Counted from the first letter of the stretch, positions 1-11,788 are shown. The stretch: 64,000 nucleotides of DNA from Juglans regia (GCF_001411555.2 NC_049903.1:30731083-30795082), one strand, 5' to 3'. The notes: generated from the letters alone by a model not told the origin. Translations and numbers: made by a program.

Positions 1-1508
1 TATTAGAATAAAATTTGTCTACTACATTATTTTAAATATTTATTACAAACAAACTACCACTCACATAACCTTTCCTCACAAATGACCTATATTTAGTTAC
101 AATAATTTTATTGGATTGAAATAATAATGTGTAGCTTGCCCCACTAAGTAAAGATCCATTAATTAGGTTTATCCTCGCCTCTGGTACGTAAAATACTTCT
201 TCTAAAGGAATGGTATTTCCAGATGTTAATTTGAGTACAATGTTTCCTACTCCAAATACTTGTGCAGAGGTAGAGTTACACATCGTTACTTTCATGCCGC
301 TTGTATCCTGATATGTTGAAAAAATATTATGGTTAATAGTGATATGTATATTTGCTCCTCTATCTACTATCCAATCAGTAGCACTATAAGCCAGATAAAC
401 TTGGGGACTTATGGTTACATACTGTTCATTAGTTCCAACAGAGTCGGTCCCGGAAAGCACCATATGAGCATGTGGGTTAGACAATTTTGGTTGTTCATTG
501 CCTTGATATTTCCTCTTTTTATAACGACGATTTTTGGCCAAGTGATCCGATTTGTTATAGTTAAAACAAATGGGTCTCTTATCATCTTTGTTAATATAGG
601 ACTTTGGTTTCAAATTATTCTCATAATTAGTTTTGAGAAATTCTATTTGCAATCCTGAAGTGGGGACTGCATGTGCAGGCACATTATTAAATGAGAGAAA
701 ACATTATTTTAGGAGGGATAATTTTGTAATTTTAACAAATTTTAAAGTTAAAATAGCCTAGGCCTGCACATGCAATCTCCAAGTGGGGACTGTACCTAGC
801 ATTGCTCATTAGTTTTACCCTTATTGAATTTGGATTTATGATGTAATGGGTTCTTATGTGTTTTATGGCCTTCTACCATATTTGCTTTAGACTAAAAATT
901 AGAAACCAATGGTAGGATATGATAATTTTTCAAGTGTTGTTTTTGAATTCTAATGGCAGAGATCAAAGTTTCCATGGTCATATCTTCAGTCTTATATTTA
1001 AGAGATATGCCAAAATTCTTCCATGAAGGAGGCAACTTGTCTATTGTATAAGCAACTCGGTAATACCCATTCTCTGTTGACCCAATTCATGGTTAATGAT
1101 AGTTAACTCATGGGCTTGCTCTACCATAGATTTGAAATCATCCATTTTAAAGCCAAGAAATTGGCTTGCGGTGTACTTATCCATTCCGGCATCTTGTACA
1201 CCATATTTCTTATCAATAGCATTCCAAATATCTTTGGCAGGTTTAATGTGTAGGTAAACATAAAAAAGTATATCACTTAAATGATTTAAAATCTCACATT
1301 TACACAAATTATATTTTTCTGCATATGTTTGTAATTCAATAGTACGTGCAGGCTCATGCAAATCATAAGAAGAATGATCATTTTCAATAACAAAATATAA
1401 TCTAAGTATTGTAAGAAAAATTTTCATCTTTTCTTGCCAACCCTTAAAATTGACTCCTCCAAATTTTTCGGGTGCAATAGATTCGTTTGAAGTCATGGTG
1501 ACAACCAA
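1..1508 (-). pseudogene. Ty1/copia gag-protease fragment (decayed, runs off the left edge)
   Basis: Read on the minus strand, gag starts near 1496 with a UBN2-type segment (KFGGVNFKGWQEKMK). It continues out of frame through about 1040-890 (DKLPPSWKNF). A zinc knuckle follows around 530-560, degraded to CFNYNKSDHLAKN with the last cysteine lost. Then comes the aspartic protease, where the usual DSGA reads DRGA (WIVDRGANIHIT, about 350). The pre-integrase region (VFYVPEARINLI) follows towards the left edge; integrase and RT would lie outside the window. Frames change between 682 and 1041, where a fold-back insertion sits. The element is dead; the family call rests on the order gag, knuckle, protease. 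Confidence 0.85.
658..792. repeat. Small fold-back insertion inside the copia gag
   Basis: The 12-base inverted repeat GCATGTGCAGGC (669-680) / GCCTGCACATGC (762-773) encloses an AT-rich core. A 12-base direct repeat AAGTGGGGACTG occurs at 658-669 and 781-792. The structure fits a short MITE-like insertion with a duplicated target, or a decayed one. Its family is unknown to me. Confidence 0.5.
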
Positions 1509-1556
1509 TCAATTAAAACACACATCTAGTTTAACAAAGAGACTCTACTCTAAGAT

Positions 1557-2170
1557 TGTTGGAATATATTTTGAAACACTTTGTAAACTAAAGAATATGT
1601 AAAATAACACGAACAAATTAGAAAGAGAGAATCCGGTATTAAGGCACATTGTGATGGACGCTTTCCTTAGAGTAGATTCTTCTGCCTCTAATTATAAAAA
1701 TACACTAGGCTTCTTGACAGTCTACTCCCAAGATACAACAACGTCAGTTCCCGTTAATATATTTGTCAGTGCACACAAAAGGTGATTCTTGAACCCAATA
1801 TAAAATAGTCAAAACCCAAAGAAAGAAAGATAAAAAGAAAGAGGAAGTGTTTTTCTAATTTTTATAGAGAAATTGAAGTTAATGAATTCGGAGGTGAGGT
1901 TTTCTATTTATAGAGAATGAAAGGACACTTGTTAAAAGTCACAACTAGAATAAAATGACACTTGTGAAAAGTCACAACTTATTTAAATGAAATGATACTT
2001 GTGAAAAGTCATATTACATAAATAAAATGGTACTTGTGAAAAGTCACAACTTATATAAATGAAAGAGTATTTATGAAAAGCCACAACTCAAATGAATGAA
2101 CACTTTTGAGAAGTCATAACTTCTCAAATATTAGAAAATACATTGAAAATATTTCTAGATCACCAAAAGA
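1557..2170 (-). repeat. Probable 5' LTR of the left-edge copia element
   Basis: Directly upstream of gag (minus-strand sense) the sequence TGTTGGAATATA begins at 1557. Just before it, 1541-1556 resembles a decayed reverse-complement primer-binding site (CTCTACTC, compare the usual GCTCTGATACCA). The far end is not resolved: homology to a partner LTR would be needed, and that partner lies outside the window. The end could be anywhere from about 2150 to 2450. Confidence 0.5.
1920..2130. repeat. Degenerate ~35-bp tandem repeat, six units, within the LTR
   Basis: Units of the form ACTTGTGAAAAGTCACAACT begin near 1926, 1959, 1996, 2031, 2068 and 2101, with spacing of 33-37 bp. Tandem subrepeats of this kind are common in the U3 of plant copia LTRs, where they can act as enhancer repeats. 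Here that role is inference. Confidence 0.75.
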
Positions 2171-2991
2171 CACAACCCTTTATTTGGTTGGAAAGTGGTT
2201 AAGACTCATATTCTCAAGAGGAATATATTGGTTCAAGTTACTAAGACATATTTTCTTTTAAATCTAAACAATCGAACCGATATATTGAACAAACATAATG
2301 GTTCACATTATTTTTATTTTACATCAAATATTTTAATCATTTCTAAATTTAAAAACCAAGAGACTATTCCTCGAAACTATCATAGGTTCATTCTTTTTGG
2401 GCTACAATCTGTCTCCCACCGAATTTCAGATTTGAACTTCTGATACATCAGGATTTGGGTGACTAAAAAAAATGAATTTTAAAAAAAATGAATTGATACT
2501 AAGGAGCAAAGGAAACGAATCATACTCAATCTCAATTATATATATTCCACGGGCAAAGCACTTTGTGTTTGTCGCTTATTAAAAAGAAAAGACACATTGT
2601 GTTTGTCTCTATATATATATAGGTATCTTCTGCAGTAGACCTCCATGATTACTCCAACTTAGTGCTAAATCATAGCCAACTGGCTGCAAAGATTTCAACT
2701 TCTGAATCATACCGATTAGCAGATGAGCATATACAGTATAATAAACAGCATTAGTGACAAAGACGTCTGAGGGAGGCAGGCAAATTAACAAGAGCAGGCT
2801 TATAAGATGAAAGTCGTGTTCAGCAGGGCAAGTTTTTTCTTGTCGGTCTCATGACAAAACTATTTCAACAGGGCAAGTTTCGATTGACTCCTCGCTCTAT
2901 TTCGGACAGCATTTTCTCAAACTTGAAATGAAGTTCCTGTGCAAAACCTACAGAGAGTCATCCCTTTTCTTTCATTATAGATATTGTCTTA

Positions 2992-3226
2992 CCATCATGT
3001 ATATCCCACCCTGTTTGCGTTTTCGTCTTTGTAATGGCATATATAGCCATGGAAATTGAGAAAACAGAGCATAACCCACTTCTGCTAGATTCATCCCTTG
3101 GCTTTTAGAATTGTACTGTTTCAGTTTTTCCATCATGTATATCCCACCCTGTTTACATTTTCGTCTTTGTGATGCATAGATGCCATGGGAATTGAGAAAA
3201 AAAAATAGCATAATCCACTTCTACTA
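2992..3226. repeat. Imperfect direct duplication of ~98 bp
   Basis: Bases 2992-3090 and 3130-3226 are two diverged copies (period about 138 bp). Both carry CCATCATGTATATCCCACCC, then TTTTCGTCTTTG, then CATGG.AATTGAGAAAA. No coding content was recognised. The duplication lies 0.9-1.1 kb upstream of the GRAS start. The surrounding 2440-3630 shows nothing else I can name. Confidence 0.75.
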
Positions 3227-3633
3227 ATTGTTCTGTCCCTCTTTTTACTTTATTTTGCACCCCAACTCCATAGAGATGCAAAACCCAATTCAATAGTTAG
3301 CATAAGAAAGACGCCATTAAACCATTCAAAATGTGGTCTTTTTTAAGTGGGGATTGACCCATAACCCCACTTCATTAACTATCATTTAACAGCTTTTAAA
3401 GCAGCCGACACCCAACTTCAGTTTTTACACTTTCTATGAAATACCTTTTTCAATCTTTTATTTATTCTGCCCCACTCCTCCGACCGGTTCCACTGATCGA
3501 GAATAGGTAGTCGCAGAAAGCGCATGGTTTCTGTAGTCATTAGTCCACTAACCTCGGATGGAGGTTTTCTTTACTTTCAAAGGCACGTTAACGAGGAAAC
3601 AAACATAGGACGTCCTTGTCTCTGTCAGTTGCT

Positions 3634-3637
<4 letters not shown>

Positions 3638-3670
<33 letters not shown>
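3638..3670 (+). repeat. (CT)n microsatellite in the GRAS 5' leader
   Basis: An uninterrupted CT run of about 33 bases, about 440 bp upstream of the GRAS start codon. Pyrimidine runs of this kind are typical of plant 5' leaders. It probably lies in the transcribed leader, which is inference. Confidence 0.9.
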
Positions 3671-3674
<4 letters not shown>

Positions 3675-3691
3675 GCTGGGGTTTCTCCGAG

Positions 3692-3945
3692 GTACAGAAT
3701 ACTCTACTTTTCATTTTCTAGTTTTTTGTTTTGAAGCTGTTTCCCTTCTCGTATTGAATTTGAATACCGTGCATTCAAGCTTTAAGAAAGAGTGAAGATT
3801 TTTTCTTATTTTTTGTTCATATTCTTTGCTAAATTCTGCGACTTGCAAGGTTTGTTCGTGAAACCCGAAAAGGTTAGGATTTGTTGGTTTGCTCTTGGAG
3901 GTGTTCATGTAAGGAAGCCAGCTTTTTTTTTTTTTTTTTTTTCAG
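3692..3945 (+). other. Candidate 5'UTR intron of the GRAS gene
   Basis: A donor CCGAG|GTACAG sits at 3692 and a pyrimidine tract ending TTTTTCAG at 3945. 5'UTR introns are common in LISCL-type GRAS genes. Alternative acceptors closer to the ATG exist (for example near 4020 and 4098), so the boundary is tentative. Confidence 0.35.
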
Positions 3946-4108
3946 GGGGGGGCCAAAAGCAAGAGGAAGTCATTTGGAAAAGAAACTTGGTGTTTAATTT
4001 TGAAAATTCAATTCATTGAGGTTAGTATTTGGATTCTTGAAGCATAGTTCTGACGGAGGTCTTGGAAAAAGGATGACTTCTGATTGAGGTTTTACAAAGG
4101 AGGCGACA

Positions 4109-6388
4109 ATGGATCCACATCCTAGGGGGTTTTCGGGTTCCACTGATGCAATCCAATTGGGCAATCAATCTTTTTCGGTTCTTTCTAATCAAAACCCTGT
4201 TTCTGGACCCAGATTCGGAAACTCCTTTTTCGATCACGAGTATAGGGGGTTTCATTTCCATCAACCGGATCAGGCACCGAGTCATATGGCCTCGTCCTCA
4301 GCTGGGGCCCAGGGTGAGGATTACTCGGAGGACTGTGACTTTTCCGATACTGTTTTGGGGTTCATAAGTCAGATACTCATGGAAGAGGGCGTGGAGGATA
4401 AGTCTTGCATGCTTCAGGATTCTCTGGAACTTCAAGCTGCCGAGAAATCCTTCTATGAGTTGCTTGGGAAAAAATACCCCCCTTCCCCGATTCATAGAAC
4501 AAATCACATCAATGGAAATGGTGAGAGCACAGATGATAATAATCACTATGTATATCACAGTAATTATGCCAGTAGTACTAATAGTAGTAGCTGTTTTGGT
4601 GATAATTCCCCGATTCAAAATCACGGAGAATATACCTCCCAATTACAAAGTCTTCCCCGTGATATTATTTCTCAGTCCTCGAATATCTATTTAAATAGTG
4701 AGATGAGTAGTGTGGATGGCTTGGTGGGTTTTCCAAGTGGTACTTTTCAGGTGCCTGATTCAAATAGCAAGAACCAATCTGTTTGGCAATTCAGGAAGGG
4801 GGTTGAAGAGGCTAGTAAGTTTCTTCCTCCCAGAAGTAAGTTGTTTGTTAACTTGGAGGGAGATGGGTTGTTATTTCAGAAGCCTGAGGCAGGAAGGGGC
4901 AAGATGGAGGTTAAGGTGGAGATGGAGGATGAGAGCGAGGACTCACCTACTGGCTCAAGGGGAAAGAAGCATCCTCATGGAGGGGAGGATAGAGATACAG
5001 AAGATGAGAGGCGTAGTAAGCAAGCCACTGTGTATATCGAATCAACTCTTCGGTCTAAGATGTTTGATATGGTGTTGCTGTCTAGCGCAGGTGAAGGTAA
5101 GGCCCACTTGACAGCCCTTCAGGAGACATTGCAGAACGGCAAAAGCAAAAATGTACAGCAGAATGGAATAAGCAAAACTGTGCCTCGGAATGGGAAATCA
5201 AAAGGATCTAATGGTGGAAGGGGACGCGATAAGAAACAAAGTAGAAACAAGGAGGTGGTGGATTTGAGAACTCTCCTTATTCATTGTTCCCAAGCTGTTG
5301 CAGCTGATGATCAGAGGAGTGCAAATGAATTGCTAAAGCGGATCAGGCAGCACTCTACTCCTTTTGGGGATGGAAATCAGAGATTGGCCCATATCTTTGT
5401 TGATGGCCTTGAGGCACGCTTGGCTGGAACTGGCAGCCAGATATATAAAGGTCTAGTTAATAAAAGAACATCTGCTGCTGACGTCTTGAAAGCTTACCAT
5501 CTTTACCTTGCTGCATGCCCATTTAGGAAGATATCTAATTTTATATCAAATAAGACGATAAAGATTGAAGCCGTGGAGGCAACAAGTCTCCATGTCATAG
5601 ACTTTGGTATCCTTTATGGTTTCCAATGGCCCACCCTTATTCAGCGGCTCTCATGGAGACCTGGTGGGCCCCCAAAGCTTCGGATTACTGGAATAGATTT
5701 TCCCCAACCTGGATTTCGGCCAGCAGAGCGAGTTGAGGAAACCGGACGTCGCTTAGCAACTTATGCTGAGAGTTTCAATGTGCCATTTGAGTACCATGCC
5801 ATAGCTAAGAAATGGGAGACCATTCAACTCGAGGAACTGAGAATTGATAAGGATGAGTTGCTTGTTGTAAACTGCTTGTATCGGGGTAGGCACTTGCGTG
5901 ATGAATCCCTGTCAGTTGAAGGTTCAAGAGATGCCTTCCTCAATTTGGTGAGGAAGATTAATCCAGTTTTTTTCGTCCATGGGGTTGTTAGTGGTGCCTT
6001 CAATGCCCCTTTCTTTGTAACCCGGCTCCGAGAGGCATTGTTTCACTATTCTGCATTGTTTGATATACTTGAAACTATTGTACCTCGAGAGGATCGAGAA
6101 AGAATGCTGATTGAAAAAGAGATCTTTGGTTGGGAGGCTTTGAACGTTATAGCTTGTGAAGGCTGGGAGAGAGTGGAGAGGCCCGAAACATACAAGCAAT
6201 GGCAAGTCCGAAACCTAAGAGCTGGGCTTGCCCAGCTACCCTTCGACCGGGAGCTTGTGAAGGCAGCAATGGCTAAGGTGAGGTCCAGCTACCACAAGGA
6301 TTTTGTCATTGATGAAGATGGCCGGTGGCTGTTGCAAGGATGGAAGGGGCGAACCATCTTTGCCCTTTCTTGTTGGAAACCGGCCTAA
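4109..6388 (+). CDS. GRAS transcription factor, LISCL subfamily (SCL9/14/33-like)
   Basis: A single-exon 759-aa ORF. Residues 77-127 carry the conserved acidic LISCL block (DFSDTVLGFISQILMEE, then AAEKSFYELLGKKYPPSP). This is followed by a low-complexity N/S-rich linker and a basic segment with KGSNGGRGRDKK near 365-375. The GRAS domain runs from about residue 381 (VVDLRTLLIHCSQAVAADD) to the end. It includes the VHIID-type core LHVIDFGILYGFQWP (about 495), the PFYRE region and a terminal SAW motif ending CWKPA. Length and ends match the family, so it looks intact. The family acts in the nucleus as a transcriptional regulator or coactivator; SCL14 works with TGA factors in xenobiotic responses. 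Which paralogue this is cannot be decided here. The ATG at 4109 is the first in-frame one ahead of the conserved block. Confidence 0.95.
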   Translation: MDPHPRGFSGSTDAIQLGNQSFSVLSNQNPVSGPRFGNSFFDHEYRGFHFHQPDQAPSHMASSSAGAQGEDYSEDCDFSDTVLGFISQILMEEGVEDKSCMLQDSLELQAAEKSFYELLGKKYPPSPIHRTNHINGNGESTDDNNHYVYHSNYASSTNSSSCFGDNSPIQNHGEYTSQLQSLPRDIISQSSNIYLNSEMSSVDGLVGFPSGTFQVPDSNSKNQSVWQFRKGVEEASKFLPPRSKLFVNLEGDGLLFQKPEAGRGKMEVKVEMEDESEDSPTGSRGKKHPHGGEDRDTEDERRSKQATVYIESTLRSKMFDMVLLSSAGEGKAHLTALQETLQNGKSKNVQQNGISKTVPRNGKSKGSNGGRGRDKKQSRNKEVVDLRTLLIHCSQAVAADDQRSANELLKRIRQHSTPFGDGNQRLAHIFVDGLEARLAGTGSQIYKGLVNKRTSAADVLKAYHLYLAACPFRKISNFISNKTIKIEAVEATSLHVIDFGILYGFQWPTLIQRLSWRPGGPPKLRITGIDFPQPGFRPAERVEETGRRLATYAESFNVPFEYHAIAKKWETIQLEELRIDKDELLVVNCLYRGRHLRDESLSVEGSRDAFLNLVRKINPVFFVHGVVSGAFNAPFFVTRLREALFHYSALFDILETIVPREDRERMLIEKEIFGWEALNVIACEGWERVERPETYKQWQVRNLRAGLAQLPFDRELVKAAMAKVRSSYHKDFVIDEDGRWLLQGWKGRTIFALSCWKPA

Positions 6389-6956
6389 CGAGCTTGACAG
6401 GCACACTTGTCTAACTGGGCCTGCCTCTCATCTCCTTGGCATTTGAAAATGATGATGGAGGACCCAAGGTAATGGCTGCTACTTGTTTCTGCTTTTGTTG
6501 TATCAATGCCCCCCTCTTGCAGTTGCTCTCATCTGTGATTAATCGGCTTCTTACTTTATAATTAGGTTAATCAGTAACCTGGCAGTTAAAAAGTGGTCAG
6601 GCTGGAGAGAAGATTGTTGGGTAAAGTAGTGGTATGTAGTTATCTTGTAGAGGACTTGAATATTCAAGTTATAGCCCTTTCTCACCACAAATGTTGTATT
6701 CTATTCTCTCTTTCTTAGTCAGTCCATTAGGTTTTTGAATGTTGCCTAATGCACAGAGTCAACTTAATATTAACATGTAAAAGAGGAAACTCATGCAACA
6801 GGGTTATAAACGAAATTAAAGTATCTTTCCCCACATGGAGGGAGCTCTGGTTTGCTGCTGATGTTGTTAGGAACTCTCTCGTCCCCTCTTTCTTTAATGA
6901 GAAACTTTGTTAGCTTTTTGCTGAATTGGAATACTTTTATGCAATTATATGCTCCT
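6389..6956 (+). other. 3' flank of the GRAS gene
   Basis: Contains the presumed 3'UTR. No further coding sequence, repeat or clear polyadenylation signal could be fixed. It ends at the target-site duplication of the next LINE. Confidence 0.5.
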
Positions 6957-6968
6957 CTCGACTTATTT

Positions 6969-7405
6969 TTTTTTTTTACAAGTAAGAGACAAATATTATT
7001 GATATAAATGAAGTAGGCGTAGCCCTTGTACATAGAAAGTATATAGAAAGCCCCTAAATACATTCTAAGAGCAATAAATTAAAGACAAGCAATCATAAAC
7101 ATTGTTCCCATTTTTAGTAAAACAGCAGAAAACCAAAGCATTAAAGTGTGAAAGAAAAAATTCTTCAGTTCCGCCATAGTGCATTCTTTGTCTTCAAAGC
7201 ATCGCGCATTCCGTTCCGACCAAATATACCACATGATGCACAACGAAATCATCTTCTACACGGCTGCCAATTGGTGACAACCTTGCATCTTCCTCCAACA
7301 CCCTAACAAATCCACCACCCTCAAAGACATAATCCAAGCAATATCAACCATTTGAAAGATCTCATCCCACAACATTCTTGTTACCTTACAGTGCAATAAG
7401 AGATC
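6969..7405 (-). mobile_element. 5'-truncated LINE (L1-type) 3' end
   Basis: On the minus strand the sequence translates like the end of a plant L1 ORF2: DLLLHCKVTRMLWDEIFQM, then MWYIWSERNARCFED. A 3' UTR ending CTTACTTGTAAAA with a poly-A tail follows (poly-T at 6965-6977 on the plus strand). Near-identical 12-base flanks, CTCGACTTATTT at 6957-6968 and CTCGTCTTATTT at 7406-7417, look like its target-site duplication with one mismatch. It is a non-functional fragment. Confidence 0.8.
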
Positions 7406-7879
7406 CTCGTCTTATTTAGAGGAATGTGATTGACCTTTGTCTTTCTCCATTGGCCATTGTGCTCAACATTTTACTCATGCTTCATATCATTGCAATATGC
7501 TTTCTTATCGTCTGCTCCATTTGAAGCATTCTTTCTTCTCTCGGTTCATAATTCATGTTTATCATATAGGCCTTGTGCCACGTTGACTAATTTATGTTCC
7601 CGATTGGCAAGTGGTGTTTTCTCACAGGATTATGGTTCTTTAATTTATTCAATCTAAACGTTCTATAGTTGGAGAGACACATTTATATAGTACTCACTAA
7701 TCATGAACTTCACTTTCAAAATCGAGTACAACCCTTCTTGTGGAGTAAAAGTGAATTTTGGGAGTATGGTAATGGGTAATCGATCAAAATAATGATTGAA
7801 ATTAATAATTAATTAGTATGGTAAAAGCACAATCTCCAACCTTCCTACTTACTATCTTTCTCTCTTTACTTACTATCTT

Positions 7880-9180
7880 TCTCTCTTTCCATTACCGGTA
7901 TGTGTGGCAAATCGGATCGAAAAGTTGTTTAGAGCCTTCTTGTGGGGTGGCATGGGGGAGGAAATTAAATTTTACCTTGTGAGTTGGAAAATTGTGAGCT
8001 ATCCGATTGCGAATGGTGTTTTAGGGGTGCGAAATTTGAGCGTTTTTAACAAGACACTTTTAGGAAAGTGGTTGTAGAGGTATCAAATGGAAGGGAACTC
8101 GTTGTGAAAAGATGTTATTGATCACAAGTATGGTAGTGTGTGGGGGGATGGTGTTCTGAGGAGGGTAAGGGGTCTTATGGAGTAAGCCTATGAAAATTTA
8201 TTAGAAAGAGGTGGAACACCTTTGAAAAACACATTAAGTTTGAAAAGGGTGATGGAGTAAGAACTCGCTTTTGGTTCGATGTTTGGAGTGGGGAGAGCCC
8301 TCTTTCCATTGTTTTTCCAATTGTATTTAACTTGGTTGGCAGTCAACAAGCTGTAGTCTCAAAATTACTGAGTCGTGCAAATGAGACGGTAACTTGGAAT
8401 GTCACTTTTATTAGAAATACTCAGAATTGAGAACTTGAAGAGCTGGCAAATTTTTATAGTTATTTGTATTCAACAAAATTAGGAGACAATGGGGGTCATC
8501 ATATGTTGTGAATTCCTATGGAGAGAAAAAAGTTTTCTGTTAAATCTTTTTACAAGGCCTTGACAGTTCAACAACCTACATTCTTTCTGTGGAAGAGCAT
8601 TTGGAAGGTTTTAGTATCGTCTAAAGTTGCATTTTTTACATGGACAGTTGCACTAAAGAATATTTTGACGATTGATAATCTAAAGAAGCGAGATATGGTG
8701 GTTACAGAGCGGTGTTACATGTGTAAAAGGAATGGAAAATTAATAGATCATTTGCTCTTACATTGTGAGGTGACTAGAGAGTTATGAGTTGTATCCTTAC
8801 TAAAGCCGGGTTGAGTTGGATAATGCCTAAAAGTATAGTGGAACTACTAGTGTGCTAGAATATGAGGCATAATAGCGCTTAACTGACAGCAGTGGGGGAA
8901 TGATACATTTGTGTTTAATGTGGTGTTTATAGTCGGAAATGAATGATAGATGCTTTAACAACAAAGAGCGTGCAGTGGGATAAATCTGAAATTTATTTGT
9001 TTTCTCTTTTACAATGGTTTTTTGCTATTGTATTGAAGGATGAGAATGTTCATGAGTTTCTTTTTTTCTTTCTAGCTTACTAGATTGTAATTAGGTGTCT
9101 CACTTTGTGTATATTTCTTGTGTACTTAGACATTGCCTAGTTTTAATCTATTCAATAAAGATTCTTACTTATAAAAAAAA
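7880..9180 (+). mobile_element. 5'-truncated LINE fragment (zf-RVT region to poly-A)
   Basis: From about 7900 the plus strand reads like the part of plant L1 ORF2 downstream of RT ([26 protein letters not shown]), with several stops. The clearest piece is 8518-8787: KSIWKVLVSSKVAFFTWT, then CYMCKRNGKLIDHLLLHCE, the zf-RVT zinc-binding segment. The 3' UTR ends CAATAAAGATTCTTACTTAT plus a poly-A run at 9171-9180. The 5' end is approximate. It resembles the inverted LINE piece at 6969-7405 and is probably the same subfamily. Confidence 0.8.
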
Positions 9181-10233
9181 AATTAAAAAAATATCAGCAA
9201 GTTCATTAAACAATTATAATTCAGTTTATGCTTTCTTTTGAATTATTATCTGCCCATTTCAGTGCGCTTAATCATCACAACCCATGCCCATATCTACTGT
9301 AAACTTCCATTTAACCTGCAACATGACAATCTCAAGATTCACGCACGCACACTCACTCCCAAGATTCACGCACATTCACTCCGGTTACAGAAGAGCTTTG
9401 GCATCAGCTCATTTACTTCTAACAGTTCCTGATTAAACCCAAAATCAAAGATATCGAAACTCCCAAGTGGGAAATCATAGATCCTTTTACCAAACCGACA
9501 AATAATTCATAGCAAGACCACGAGCACGTCGAGCAGAAAGTTATAACTAGAGCAAATCCCAGCAGTCAGTGTAAATAGATTAGGCCCACCTTAACAACTG
9601 TGCAAAAGCTGTAGAAAATTTGGTATAAAGGTCAAAGGAGTGAACAGAACATATCCTTGACAGTAGCCTGATTGAATATTGTGACTCTCGAAGTGTCTGG
9701 ACTTTCTCAACTAGGCAATGCACTGCGAAATCTAACAACATTAAAGCTAAAGTTGAACAACTTCTTCATACAGACCTATAGATAATTAGTTGTACGGCCA
9801 AGCCATCTCAAAACATAAATCTAGAACAATGTTAACGGTCCAAAAATGATCAAAACACGAGTGTTCGTTATAGATCGGTTCTTTCTCAAGTTCCCCAACT
9901 GAATTCAAAGATGGTAATGGAACACGGCTAAAGAACAAAACTAAAGAAAAATAAGCAATCAGTATAGAAAATTTGTCCCATAAAACGATTACACCATTTT
10001 AGGAAGCTAATGCATCATTGCATCTCACTAGTCACTAGGATATACCAATGAGCGACAAGAACGTTAATTGAAAAATCATTCTTATTTCTACGCACAGACA
10101 GAAGATGTTAGAAAATAACAAATGCCCACATCAGTTTGTAAGTGTGTAGTTCGTACGCACATCAATCTATTGTGCAACTGTAGAAAAAAAATGCTGGTAA
10201 TGATAAAGTTGAAACCTTATCCCCAAAGAAATC
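9181..10233. other. Intergenic stretch, nothing recognised
   Basis: No gene, long repeat or transposon end was recognised. Before the LINE at 10249 inserted, this sequence was contiguous with the 3' flank of the YidD gene, so its right end may once have been YidD 3'UTR or downstream sequence (minus-strand sense). Confidence 0.5.
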
Positions 10234-10390
10234 AAATACTTTTGAATTTTGTGATTAACACACCTATGTACTATGAGGTCCTTTCCTTTTTGGGTAAGGT
10301 GAGTGGCCTTTCCTTCTTAGAAGGGTGAGACGGTCGAGTAGGGTTTTGATAAATTTTCTGGTGAAACAGAGAGATTGCAACAAACAATTA

Positions 10391-11711
10391 TGGCAGAAGA
10401 ACTAACAAAGCTATGGGAAGGATTCTAAGTTAGCAGAAATTGAGAAAGAAGAGGTGAATTTTTCAGTGAATGACACCAAACTTGCAGATGCCAGAGCTGA
10501 CAGATGCCTACTTCAAATTTTGATGGAAAAGAGTTTAAACAAGGAAGCTTTTAAAGCAACTTTGACCAAAGTTAGGAATCGGTTCAAACTGGTTTAATGA
10601 GGTGGGACATCATCGATTCTTGGTTGAATTTCAAAGAGATGTAGATATTGAAAGAGTGTTAAATGGAAGACCATGGACCTTTGATAAACACCTAATCTGT
10701 ATACAACTTTTTGATAAAAGTACTCCCCCTAATGAGATGGATTTTAATCAAGAACCTTTTTGGATTCAACTACATGGCTTGCCTTTAGCAGCCATGACAG
10801 TGGATGGAGGTGAGAAAATTGGTTCCTAACTAGAGGAAGTGATAACTGTTGATGTGGATGGAGATGGAATTGAGTGGGGAAAATATCTCAGGATAAGAGT
10901 CAATACGGATATTACAAAGCTTATACATCGTGGTAAATTAATTAAAGTAGAAGGCAAACAAAGTCGGGTAGAGTTTAAATATGAAAGGTTGCTTTTATTC
11001 TGTTTTCAGTGTGGGGTTATCAAACATGTTGGTCGAGTATGTGTTCTGGAAAAAACAAGGTTTAGTACGGCAGAAACATCTCAAAACCAATATGGTAAAT
11101 GGTTAAGGGCCACAACTTTTAACTTAATGGGTAGTGGAGACAAAAGAATAGAGGGAAGGGGATTCAAAGGTCAGAACAACGATTCAGGCAGTGGAGAGGG
11201 TCAAAGCAGTGGGGCTCTAGTCAATCTTAAAGGAAATCAGGTAATACAAGAAGAGAATCTTGATGAAGCTGCACATGATCAGCATTCTGGAAGTTACAAC
11301 AATATTGCAGTAGTAAATGATGAAGGAAAACAAAAATTCTATCTTGAGCAACAAAGGCAAGATGAGATTCTAGAAGATCTGACAAGAAGTCAACAAGAAG
11401 AGGGGTATAAGGTATCAAAGATGCAGGAAGGGTTTCAAGAAAAATTCAACAATCCAGATTTGAGATCCAAAGAAAGCTTGCAAGGTACAAACACTTCAGA
11501 GACTAATTTAGATTTTTCTAAAAGTAATCCTGTGCAGAATGAGCAGGTGGTTTCTAAACCACTGGGTTGGAAGAGAAGAGCAAGAGCACTTAACCTTTCA
11601 ACAACAGAAGAGATGGAAACTCATAACACTTGCAGAGCTATTACAAGAGGTAGAAAAAGGGATAAAGCAACAAATGACAGTGAGAATCTACAAATGATTA
11701 ACAAAAGATAG
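10391..11711 (+). pseudogene. LINE ORF1 (DUF4283 + zinc knuckle), broken
   Basis: Starts with MAEELTKLWEGF at 10391 and meets a stop about 13 codons in; the frame resumes at once with KLAEIEKEEVNFSV. A second frame change occurs near 10590, a stop near 10829, and the last frame runs 10839-11711. DUF4283 is seen in FLVEFQRDVDIERVLNGRPW and IQLHGLP. The knuckle follows as CFQCGVIKHVGRVC. The C-terminal part is a low-complexity K/E/Q-rich tail. In the family this protein binds the LINE RNA. It is inactive here. Confidence 0.85.
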
Positions 11712-11788
11712 AAAGAAGAGCTCAATCCTGGAAGGAGCCAAACTCAGGAGCAAATGGTGGTGGCTGCTGAGCAGCCCCACCAGATACA

